45,908 nucleotides of DNA from Isotricha intestinalis. Lineage: Eukaryota; Ciliophora; Litostomatea; Vestibuliferida; Isotrichidae. The notes below the pieces were generated by a model. The model had not been told where the DNA came from and made no database searches. It saw nothing but the letters and a program-made list of their open reading frames with translations. Positions 19,446 to 28,536 of the stretch are shown in pieces. The position numbers were made by a program, and so were the translations under genes. The stretch covers positions 1 through 45,908 of the forward strand of contig JAJJLU010003612.1 of assembly GCA_023807065.1 (NCBI GenBank), in the 5' to 3' direction. The first letter of the stretch is position 1; the number at the start of each line of letters is the position of its first letter.

Positions 19446-20898
19446 TTAATCTTTTTTTTTTGATTGATCAAATTTCAAAGAAGTACTTTCCATAATATAT
19501 CTTTTAATAATCTCTTCATAATTATCAGAAGTATCATTATTCATTTTACTAGAACAAGATAAATTTAATTCATCAATATTTTTTTGTAATTCATCATCTT
19601 CTTTTTGTTTTTCTAATAATTTTTGATAATTAATTAAAGCATCGAAATTTTTTTCTCTATTAATAGTAATTTGACTAATATTATTTGATAAAGTTTCAAA
19701 ATCATTTTCATTGTTTTTAATATTTAATTCATTTTTTAATTTTTTAATTTCAAAAGTTAAAGTCATATTTTCTTTATTAAGAATAAAATTTTTATTAGTT
19801 AAATTTTCATTTTCATTTTGTAATATTTTAATAGTAGAATTTTTATCAACCAAAAAACCAAAAATCATTTCAATAGCATCAGTTAATTTACAAAATGTTT
19901 TTAATTTTGTCATTTTTTGAAATTCAATTTTAGTTAATCCTACACTTTTTAAAATTTCACCAAATTCATCTAATGAATGAACATTAGCATAAAATTTTTT
20001 ATCTTCTAATATATTAAATTTACTTTTTAATTTAAAATTATCTGAAGGAAATAAATTTAAAGTATTATAATTATTATTTATTGGTAAATTTTGACTATTT
20101 ATTTTCTTTGAATTTTCTGTTGTTGCATTTCTTGTATTTTGACTTAATATACTTAAATAATTTTCTTTATCTCTATTTGCACTTAAAATACTTAATCTAT
20201 ATTTATTTTTTATTTTTATTAATTCATTTTGTAAATTTGATACCATTACTTCATATTTTGATATTGATTTTTGACTTTTTTTTAAACTTGATATTAACTT
20301 TGAATATATTTCTTTATATAAATATAATTCATCATTTAATTTTATTAAAGCCTCACTTGGCTCTATTATATAATATTCTTCTTCATCTTTGTAAAATTTA
20401 TTTTTTGAATTTATTAACTTCTTTTTTAATAATGATATTGTTGTTGATTTTTTTGATAATTCTTGTTCTGCTAAAAATAATTTTGTTGATAAATTATTAT
20501 TTTCTAATGTTATTTTTCCTATTGAGTTTTCTATATTTTCTTCTATTTGAAACATCTAAATTTTATATTTTTAATTATTTTTTTTTTATTTTACTTTCTT
20601 TTTTAATATATCTCTTTCTTTTGAAGTCTTTTCTAAAATTTCATATAAATTTGAATTTTCTTCTTTTAATTTATTTAAAATATTAGTTTCAGAATTTTTA
20701 GAAGGAGAATAAAAAGAAGACATGATTTCTTTATTTAATTTTATATTTGCTCTAAGATCTTTTATTTCTTGATGTAAAGTTTTATTTTCTTCTAATAATA
20801 ATTTATATTTATCTGCGTAACTAAATATTTATTTTTTATTTTTACTTGTTTAATATCTTTATTGCCGTTTCTTTTTCTTTTTCTGCTTTTTTGGACAT
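19446..20898 (-). CDS. Three-exon coiled-coil protein
   Basis: The spliced product is 462 residues. Exon 1 is 20898-20846 (starting MSKKAEKEKETAIKILN), exon 2 is 20820-20595 and exon 3 is 20555-19446. The lengths 53 + 226 + 1110 nt divide by three, and both junctions keep good coding sense. Long coiled-coil blocks occupy residues 25-90, 95-230 and 320-430. Between them is a compact segment (DEFGEILKSVGLTKIEFQKM onward) that looks like a small conserved helical domain. No named family is recognised. An annotation from the internal ATG at 20555 would lose 93 residues. Confidence 0.85.
20556..20594 (-). other. 39-nt intron (second intron of the coiled-coil gene)
   Basis: The coding strand reads AAGAAA then GTAAAATAAAA, ending AAATTTAG directly before ATGTTTCAA. 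It is phase 0, contains an in-frame TAA, and is A/T only apart from its splice sites. Confidence 0.85.
20821..20845 (-). other. 25-nt intron (first intron of the coiled-coil gene)
   Basis: The coding strand reads AACAA, then GTAAAAATAAA to TATTTAG, then TTACGCAG. It is phase 2, so AA plus T makes the junction Asn codon. At 25 nt it is in the size range known for Paramecium-type micro-introns. Confidence 0.85.
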
Positions 20899-21017
20899 AC
20901 AATTTAATTAATTCATTTTGTTATAAAAATAATATTTACTTTTAACAAATATCTCTTTTTTTAATTGAATTTTTCTTTATAATTAAAATTTAAAAAATAA
21001 TTTAAAATTTAAAAATG

Positions 21018-22142
21018 TTAATTTATTAAATAACTGATTAATCCTAAATTATCTTTATGAAAAATAAACTTATAAATATCTTTATATTTCTTTAAAATAT
21101 TTTCTATTTCAGAAAAATTTTCTTCATCAAAATTAGAACATTTAGAAATAATATTTTCATAATCATTAGAATTAAATTTATAATTTTGTAACCCTTCTAA
21201 TATTAAATCAGAATTTAATTCAATTTCACCACAATTTAAATTTTCAATAATACAAATAATGTAAAAAGCAGATAATAAAAAAGAAAAATAAGGTTTATGA
21301 CAAATTAAAAAATCTAAAATTCTAAATTTATATTCTTGATAATTTTCGAAATCATCTTCTTTAATAAAAGATGTTAAAATTAATTCAATACATCGATGTG
21401 GAAAAATAGAATTTTCTTCCAAAATTTTATGAATTTGAGGATTAATTATTTTTATAAAATCCATAGTAACTAACATTAAATTTCCTATTTTTTCTTCACT
21501 ATCATTTAATAAAAAATCCTTTAAAAAAAATTCAAAATATTTTTGTAAACAAGAAATCCCAATCAAATAATTAACATCTTTAAATAAATAAATAAAATAA
21601 AAATAAATAAATAAACAACCTTGATAATAATTATAATTAAAAGTTTTAGAACTGAAAAAAGTATATTTTGAAAAAGTTGATTTTTCTAAATTATTTTTAT
21701 AAGAAAAATTTCTTTGAATTGAATTTATGTCAATTATACCTCTTGGAATATCTTTTATTATTGTTTCTATATCATTTATAATTTCTAAATTTTTAGAATT
21801 TAATGTTTCATAATTTGAAAAATCCCAATTTATATAATTTTTAGTATATATTAATTTATTCTTTTCATTTATTGATAAAATACAATATTCAAATTTTTTT
21901 GTTTTTTTTATTATTTTGAAATTAAATAAAGATTTATATAAAATTTCCCTTATTTCATTTGATATAAAACCTTCTTTTGTTTCACTATGTTTTATTATTG
22001 TATATAAAAAGTTCTTTTCATATATTTTATTTGGATTTATTTTTAATTGAAAACATAAAGCTTTTAATTCATCTTTTTTTAAATATAATTCTTCAGTTAA
22101 ATCTTCTTTTGATTTTATTGTTTCTGATTCACAAATTCCCAT
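21018..22142 (-). CDS. TBC-domain Rab GTPase-activating protein with acylated N-terminus
   Basis: The product is 374 residues. Residues about 100-330 fit a TBC domain. The arginine finger motif IxxDxxR is present as IIKDIPR (Arg134), and the glutamine finger YxQ as YYQG (172-175, Gln174). Downstream helices read INPQIHKILEENSIFPHRCIE in the place where TBC domains have their substrate-facing helix. With both fingers kept it should stimulate GTP hydrolysis on a Rab protein and so control vesicle traffic. The chain begins MGICESE, predicting myristoylation and palmitoylation (Cys4), which would hold it on a membrane. The domain is divergent in other places. Its start is 59 bases from that of a divergent gene. 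Confidence 0.75.
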   Translation of the reverse strand: MGICESETIKSKEDLTEELYLKKDELKALCFQLKINPNKIYEKNFLYTIIKHSETKEGFISNEIREILYKSLFNFKIIKKTKKFEYCILSINEKNKLIYTKNYINWDFSNYETLNSKNLEIINDIETIIKDIPRGIIDINSIQRNFSYKNNLEKSTFSKYTFFSSKTFNYNYYQGCLFIYFYFIYLFKDVNYLIGISCLQKYFEFFLKDFLLNDSEEKIGNLMLVTMDFIKIINPQIHKILEENSIFPHRCIELILTSFIKEDDFENYQEYKFRILDFLICHKPYFSFLLSAFYIICIIENLNCGEIELNSDLILEGLQNYKFNSNDYENIISKCSNFDEENFSEIENILKKYKDIYKFIFHKDNLGLISYLIN

Positions 22143-22201
22143 TTATTAAATTATATTATAAAAATAAAAAAATAAATTTTTAAATATGATAAATAAATTT
22201 A
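22143..22201. promoter_or_regulatory. 59-bp bidirectional promoter
   Basis: This is the shortest head-to-head spacing in the window: the TBC gene and a small coiled-coil gene start 59 bases apart in pure A+T. Both 5' leaders and both core promoters must fit here or overlap the coding regions. Confidence 0.45.
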
Positions 22202-22633
22202 ATGGATGATATAAATTTGTTTTTAGAATTAAATAATATTAAAATGGAAATTACAAATGATTTATCTAGATTAAATGATATTCAAAACTTTTTAAATGTT
22301 AATGAATTATATAAAAGCAATCAAGATTTATCAGAAAAAATTTGTATTTTAAATGATAATTGCACAAATAAATTAAATAATTTTAAAAATCAAATTGATA
22401 TTTTAAAAAATGAAAATTTAAAAATTAATTCTAATTTAATTAGTAAAGAGGAAGAAATTAATAAATTAAAAAAACAAATCAATGAAATGAATATTATTCA
22501 AAAAGACTTAGAATATAATTTAAATGAATCAAAAAATGATTATAAACAATTAAAAAGACAATTGAATAAAGATAATCAATTTATTGAAGTAATAAATGAC
22601 AACAAAAAATTTATAAAATCACTTTTCAAATAA
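22202..22633 (+). CDS. Small coiled-coil protein
   Basis: This 143-residue protein is helical along almost its whole length, with heptads of Leu/Ile and charged residues (residues 10-130, for example SKEEEINKLKKQINEMNII). No family is recognised. It may be a subunit of a larger coiled-coil assembly. It is short, but its clean start and stop, typical codon use and position head to head with the TBC gene support it. Confidence 0.65.
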   Translation: MDDINLFLELNNIKMEITNDLSRLNDIQNFLNVNELYKSNQDLSEKICILNDNCTNKLNNFKNQIDILKNENLKINSNLISKEEEINKLKKQINEMNIIQKDLEYNLNESKNDYKQLKRQLNKDNQFIEVINDNKKFIKSLFK

Positions 22634-22775
22634 AAATAAAAAAATTATGTTTTTCAATAAATTATTTGAATTTAATATTCCAATTAATGAAAATTAATTA
22701 AATGAATTAACTATTATTCATCATAATAATCTATTTTAATCAATATCAATTACATATATATAAAAATTAATTAAA

Positions 22776-24785
22776 TCATAAATACTCTTGAACAGATAAA
22801 TTAATAGAATCAAAATATTTTTGTTCTTTATATATTTTCAAAGAACTTTCTTTATCATTGTTATTAAAAGTATTTTCTTCAGAAAAAAAATAATATTCAT
22901 AATTTCCTTGTTTTATAATAATTATTTTTACTAAATCTTCTTTTAACAAAATCTCTATAATTTCCTCTTTTTTATTTTTAAAATTTTCAATAAATTCATT
23001 TTTTAAATATCTTAATAAATATTCTTTATTTGATATTTTAAATATTTTTTCTTGTTCAAAAAGAATAATTGAAGACAAAGGTTCAATTAAAATTTTTGGA
23101 ATATTTTCAGTTAAATCATAAATAAAATTAGGTAATTTATGATTTCTTCTAAATTTATTTAATAATCTAATTAATTTAATTTGTTCTTTTGATAAGTAAT
23201 ATTTAAATTCTTTAAAATGTTCTAATAAAAAATCTTTCTTTTTAAGTTTATCATATTCATGAAAATCATTTGGTAAAATATAAGAAATAATATTTATATT
23301 ATTAAAAGAAATTAATTCATTAAATTTATCTATTTTTGAAATTCCATTTCCAGCATAAATAGAATAAAAAACAACTAAAAGAATTAAATAAAAATCAAAA
23401 AGAAAAGTAAAAACAATTAAAACATAATTACATCTTATAAACCAAGGAGTTTTTTTTTGATTATATAATTCATTTAAAGGATAAGTTAAATTTATTATTA
23501 GACTTCTTAATTTAATTTCAATTATTAATTTATAAATTAATATTGAACCATATAATATATATAATATTATTATTATAAATAACACAATTATTTTTATGTT
23601 TTTATTATTTTTGTCATCAAATTCACAAAATTTACTAAATAATTTATATAATATTATTATTGATATTATACAATAACCAATAAACCCAAATAAAGAATAA
23701 TTTATTATTTTAATATTTTTCTTTGCTTTTATAATAAATTTAACTTCATTATAATTTGGAGCAAAATAACCTTTATAAGTTCTTTTAAATAAATAAATGG
23801 ATGAATTTTTCATTATTAAATAATTTAAAGCTTCTTTTAAATTATTATCAAATAATAAATTTTCTATTGTAATATTGTCAATTATACTATAACTATTATC
23901 ATAATTGTCTCTTTGGCAACCTTCATTAAAATGCTTTAAATTATAATTTTTAAAATAACTTGAAAATTCAGAATCAAAATTTTTAAATTCACAAATTCCT
24001 TTAAAAGAACCAATTTTAAAATCAACTAAAATTTCTCCTTTGATATATTCATTTGTATAATGTAAATATTTATTATTTGAAATTGAAATTGTTTTAAAAT
24101 TTAAATTTGAAATTGAGGGATTTTGACTATTTGTTATTTCTATATAATTAATTGGACAATTTATATTTTTTGGAAAAAATAATTTATTTCCTTTACTATC
24201 ATAACCACATAACTTCTTATTTTTTCCATTAATTAAATCTTGATAAATTAATTTATTTGAATTATATGAAAAAATAAATTTTTGTCCTTCCCAAATGAAA
24301 ATTTCTTGTTTTTTAATATCTTTATTTATTCCTTTAAATAAACCTAAAGGTTTAATTTTTTCTATTTTTGAATCATTTAATAAATTTATTTCTTCAATTG
24401 GATTTGATTTCCAATTTTTTGTTAAATCTTTTAAATTATTATCATCAAAAATTTTTCTCTTTATTAATAAAGTTGTAATTCCAATTAATGAAAAAAATAA
24501 AAGTATAAAAAGAAAAAAAACAAAATTCACTGCAAAATTATTGTGCAATTCATCTATAGTATTATAAAAGAATTTTTTAAATTTTCTTGATTTCATTTTA
24601 TAATAACAATTTAATTTATAATATTGTGAATATTCTTTATAATGTGATACTTCTAATTCTAATTTTTTTTGAATTCTTTTATTATATTTTACTATTTTAA
24701 GAACTTTATTATATTCGATATATGAAAATATTGATTTTAAACAATATTGAGAAGATATTTTTATTATATTACATTTATTCGACAT
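22776..24785 (-). CDS. Four-pass membrane protein with Cys-containing luminal domain
   Basis: The product is 669 residues. The N-terminal 60 residues resemble an F-box-like or IFSYL helical motif (SSQYCLKSIFSYIEYNKVLK). Hydrophobic segments lie at about 84-107, 363-383, 398-420 and 452-477. The 255-residue loop between the first two would be luminal or extracellular and carries cysteines set in CGYDSKGNKL, NCPINYIEI, GICEF and EGCQRD, suggesting disulfides. With four spans both ends would be cytosolic. The C-terminal 190 residues are helical. I know of no named family. A receptor, channel or scaffold are all possible, and no function is claimed. Confidence 0.8.
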   Translation of the reverse strand: MSNKCNIIKISSQYCLKSIFSYIEYNKVLKIVKYNKRIQKKLELEVSHYKEYSQYYKLNCYYKMKSRKFKKFFYNTIDELHNNFAVNFVFFLFILLFFSLIGITTLLIKRKIFDDNNLKDLTKNWKSNPIEEINLLNDSKIEKIKPLGLFKGINKDIKKQEIFIWEGQKFIFSYNSNKLIYQDLINGKNKKLCGYDSKGNKLFFPKNINCPINYIEITNSQNPSISNLNFKTISISNNKYLHYTNEYIKGEILVDFKIGSFKGICEFKNFDSEFSSYFKNYNLKHFNEGCQRDNYDNSYSIIDNITIENLLFDNNLKEALNYLIMKNSSIYLFKRTYKGYFAPNYNEVKFIIKAKKNIKIINYSLFGFIGYCIISIIILYKLFSKFCEFDDKNNKNIKIIVLFIIIILYILYGSILIYKLIIEIKLRSLIINLTYPLNELYNQKKTPWFIRCNYVLIVFTFLFDFYLILLVVFYSIYAGNGISKIDKFNELISFNNINIISYILPNDFHEYDKLKKKDFLLEHFKEFKYYLSKEQIKLIRLLNKFRRNHKLPNFIYDLTENIPKILIEPLSSIILFEQEKIFKISNKEYLLRYLKNEFIENFKNKKEEIIEILLKEDLVKIIIIKQGNYEYYFFSEENTFNNNDKESSLKIYKEQKYFDSINLSVQEYL

Positions 24786-24953
24786 TTATAAATTAATTTA
24801 TTATCAATCATTTATTTAAAAATAATAATTTATTGTAATGTATTTGAAAAAAATAATTATTTATCTTTAATCATTTTTTTGATTAGTGTTTTATGGGATT
24901 GTGAAAAATTAATAAATTTTGAAAAAATTAAAAATTAATTTAAATTTTTTTAA

Positions 24954-26050
24954 ATGATAAACATTCAAAACAAAACTTTTTTGGATTTTTTAAATGGAAA
25001 AGTAAATTAAAAATATAAATCTATAGGGAATAAGAATTTCAAATAACAATATTTGTTTAATTTTTTCTAAAAATTCTCAAAAAACAAATATAATAAATTT
25101 ATCAAATTATTTAAAATATGAAATCGGAAAAAGTTCAAAAAAATCTTATAGTAAATTATATATATTAATCTAATCTTTTTTAGTTCTCTCAGATAATATT
25201 TATTCAATGTTTATTAAAGAAGATAATAATAAAATAATAAATTTATTAAATCACTTATTTTTCATATATCAAAGATTTTTAAAAAGAAAAAAATTAGATT
25301 ATTTGTTTAAATATAGAATCAATGTAATTAATAATAGAAAAATTAAATGTCAAAGTTTTAGTTTTAAATTAAACAAAGAAAACATATATAATAAATTATA
25401 TAGACAAACTCATATTAAAGAATTAAAATTAAAAGAATTAACAAGAACAATAAATGAAGATGAATCTTTAAAATATCCTTTTACACCAAAAATAAATAAA
25501 GTAATTTCAATATTTTATAATAAAAGAAATGATAATTTAAATCAAAATGAAAAAACCAAAATTAATATAAATAATCAGGAAAAAAAATTCAATAATATTG
25601 GATTCCATAATAGAAGCTATTCAATTTCATATAATCAAAATTATAATAAATATAATACAAATGAATATATTCCTTTAACTCAAAGAATAAAAAATGATAA
25701 TTCTTTAATAAATATAAGAGAAAAATTTCTTTTTAGGGAAAACAATAAAAAATATGAAATAAAAAAAAAGGAAAATAAAATTCCAAAATTAAAACATAAA
25801 AAAATAAATTCTCATTCAAATTCAACTACTTCAATTAAATTAAATAATGAAAGTACATTAAATAATAATAATTATAAAAATTCTGATTTTCAAAATAATA
25901 TTTCAACATTGTTTAATGCAAGATTGCATAAAGATTCACAAAATAAAAAATTTAAAACTTCGAATAATTCAACTTCAAATTTATATGATAAAAAAACAAA
26001 TTATATTTCTGAAAAAAGTAAAACAGAACAAATAAGTAATATTGAAAATT

Positions 26051-26108
<58 letters not shown>

Positions 26109-26793
26109 TAATAATAATAACAACAATAACAACAATAATATTCTTCAAAAAAAAGATTATTTTTATACTTTAAGAACAGGGAAAAATCCCTTTGGAAATT
26201 TTTATAATTTAAATTATTATCCTCCTCAAAGTAATTCAAGTAAAAGTACTCACTTTATTTCTCCTAGAAATGATTTTTTAAATAATAAAATTATTTTAAA
26301 GGGAAATAGATTAATTCCTAGTTCTAATTATTCTAATGATTTTTCATATGAAAGTTTGAAAAAATTTAGCACTCAAAATTCTAGAGGAAAAAATTCTTTA
26401 ATCATTGAGCAATTTAGTGGAACTTCAACTGGAAAAAATAATAATAATAATAATCATTATAATAATAATAATAATAATAACATTAATATCAATAATAATA
26501 ATCTTAATAATATTAATAATCAAGAAATGAACATAAAACAATTTAATCAACCTTTAGAAATTTCTAATTATGTAGTAAATGAATTTTTTGAAAATAATAA
26601 TAATAATATGAATAATAATATTATTCCTATTACTACTCTTCAAACAATTTCTGATTCTAAACTATATGACTTAGCTAACAGATATATCACTACAGATGAA
26701 TCTCTTGAACAATTTAAATATTTAAATGGGAAAGTTCCTAAAAAATTTATTAAAAAAGATAATTTTATTCATTATAAAAATAACAATGCCTAA
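24954..26793 (+). CDS. Three-exon Asn-rich protein
   Basis: The spliced product is 593 residues. Exons are 24954-25001, 25027-25150 and 25184-26793 (48 + 124 + 1610 nt, divisible by three). The two introns are 25 and 33 nt. The added N-terminus reads MINIQNKTFLDFLNGKGIR and continues in good coding sense into the first in-exon ATG at 25207. The protein is basic, with a helical region up to about residue 180 including the motif LKYPFTPKIN, which recalls the xFxPxIN motifs of protist cytoskeletal proteins. After that it is Asn-rich with poly-Asn runs at about 345-375 and 475-505. No function is assigned. Confidence 0.82.
25002..25026 (+). other. 25-nt intron
   Basis: GTAAATTAAAA to TCTATAG, phase 0, joining GGAAAA to GGAATAAGA. 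Without removal the frame hits TAA in the intron; with removal it stays open. Confidence 0.82.
25151..25183 (+). other. 33-nt intron
   Basis: GTAAATTATATA to CTTTTTTAG, phase 1, joining TCTTATA to TTCTCTCAG. The protein junction KKSYILSDN is uninterrupted. The 3' end has a short T tract. Confidence 0.82.
26054..26141 (+). repeat. (AAT)n microsatellite coding poly-Asn
   Basis: A long run of AAT codons with a few AAC and AAA interruptions encodes a poly-Asn tract. It is interrupted most near its 3' end. The length is probably polymorphic. Confidence 0.9.
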
Positions 26794-27632
26794 ATTTGTG
26801 ATTTCTTAAAAAAATTAAAAAAAAATAAATGAAAAAAATAACCTTAAAATTTTTAATTATTATATCATTAATTATATTAATTGAATTATAAGGAATATCA
26901 TTATTATTAATATTATTTTGATTATTTTTTTTTCTTTTTGGCATTTTAGTTATTTTTTCCATATATGCATTATCCATATTATTGTTATTAATATAATTAA
27001 TTAGAAATTCTATTGTATTAAAATTATAACAAATAACATATCAATTATAATCAATAAAAAAATTTGGGGTGACAATAATAAATGAAAAAATAAAAAAAAA
27101 AGAATAAAGTATTTCTTTTCTTAAATTATCTTTTACTATTTTAATAAAAGAATTTATACTTTAATCAAAGAAAGAAATATTAATATTTAGATTACTTTAA
27201 TTAAACACAGTATTAAATATTATATAAAATTAAAATTATCAATTGTTTGAAAAAATAATAATATCAAAACAAAAAAAAATGTTATAACTAAACAAATAAT
27301 ATTAAATTTTTCTATCTTTTTTGATTATGTTTTCAATTCCAAAAATGATTTCATCCAATAAATAAATTTTTTTTAATTCCAAAAAAATATAAATTATTAT
27401 TAATTTTAATAATAGAATTAAATATAAGGTAATTAGACTTTCCAATTAAGAGATCATATAATTTATTTTTTCTTTACAAATATTTCTTTAGAAATAAATG
27501 AAAAAACATGAAATTTTGTTTTATTTTAACTTTATTTTTTTTCATATAAAAGTAATAAAATAATTAATTTCAAATAAAATTTAGTATTTAATATATTCGA
27601 GAATAACTTAATATTTTTCAAATAAATAAAAA
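26794..27632. other. Gene-free region with A+T hairpin
   Basis: This 839-base spacer lies between two plus-strand genes. A minus-strand frame of 70 codons (26765-26977, starting MDNAYMEKITKMPKRKKNNQ) overlaps the end of the Asn-rich gene and is not convincing. An imperfect hairpin lies at 27109-27180: an 11-bp outer stem with one G-T pair and a small inner CTTTT/AAAAG stem. The motif AATTAAACAC at 27199-27208 also appears elsewhere. Confidence 0.35.
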
Positions 27633-28358
27633 ATGAAAATGACAAAAAAACCAAAATTGAATTTAAATAATAATTTATGCTTATCATCAGTAAGAGAAAA
27701 TGAAATATTAAATACAAAAAATTTAAGTTCAACTCATAGAAATAGAAATTTAAAAACATCATTTAGTCCAATAAGCAATTTAATATTATCTCAAAGTATA
27801 TTAAACTCATTTAAACTACCAAAATATAAAAAGAAAATAACCTTATATCCAAAAATAGGAATTAATAAAATTAATATAATCCATGAAATAACAAATTTAA
27901 AAAATTATAATCCTAAAGACAATATTAATAATGATAATAATAATAATGAGAATAATAAAAATAATAATAATAATAGTTATAATAATAATAATATTCAAAA
28001 TGATTATTTACACACTTCAATTAATTTTCATAATAGATTTTTTTCAAATCCAAAAATTTCTTTTGAAAATAATCATAACAATAAAAAGTATGAAAATAAT
28101 AAAACAGAAGTAAATTCATTGAAAAAATTTTTAAATTCTAATTCTAAAATTATATTAAGAACTCCTTCAAAAGAAACTACTTTAAATACTAATTGTAATA
28201 TTAATATTATTAAAGATGATATTATTAATTTTGAAACTCCAGAAGATTTTCATATATTTAATGTTAATGTTATTCAAAAAGGGAAAAAATTAGCATTTAA
28301 ATTTGAAAATATTGAAAATTCAAAAATTGAAATCAAAAAAATTGGAGATGAATTTTAA
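27633..28358 (+). CDS. Asn-rich hypothetical protein
   Basis: I do not recognise this 241-residue protein. It is basic and Asn-rich, with a poly-Asn stretch at about 98-125 and a short C-terminal segment (about 195-241, PEDFHIFNVNVIQKGKKLAF) that looks more ordered. An in-frame TAA six bases before the ATG fixes the start. It lies upstream of the CH-domain gene on the same strand. Confidence 0.65.
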   Translation: MKMTKKPKLNLNNNLCLSSVRENEILNTKNLSSTHRNRNLKTSFSPISNLILSQSILNSFKLPKYKKKITLYPKIGINKINIIHEITNLKNYNPKDNINNDNNNNENNKNNNNNSYNNNNIQNDYLHTSINFHNRFFSNPKISFENNHNNKKYENNKTEVNSLKKFLNSNSKIILRTPSKETTLNTNCNINIIKDDIINFETPEDFHIFNVNVIQKGKKLAFKFENIENSKIEIKKIGDEF

Positions 28359-28536
28359 AAATTTTATCATTATCTTTATTTATTTATTTATATTATCAAT
28401 TCTATATAAAGGAAAAAAAAAGAAAATAATAAAATACATATTTAAAATTAAGTATAAGAATCTATATATACTTGATAAAAAACTTTTTTAATTAATAATA
28501 ATTTTAATTTTATTTTTTTAAACTTTATAAATTTAA

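Noticed and set aside
20081..20686. 201-codon plus-strand Leu/Phe-rich frame that looks like a membrane protein
   Set aside because: It is the antisense of a Lys/Glu/Asn coiled coil, which always mirrors as hydrophobic sequence in this base composition.
26765..26977. Minus-strand 70-codon frame MDNAYMEKITKMPKRKKNNQ and on
   Set aside because: It overlaps the end of the Asn-rich gene, its second half is low-complexity hydrophobic, and the only splice-like site (GTTATT) does not match the GTAA sites of the real introns.
27109..27180. A+T hairpin as a ncRNA
   Set aside because: An 11-bp A/T stem with one G-T pair is not rare at this composition, and there is no GC island or conserved box.
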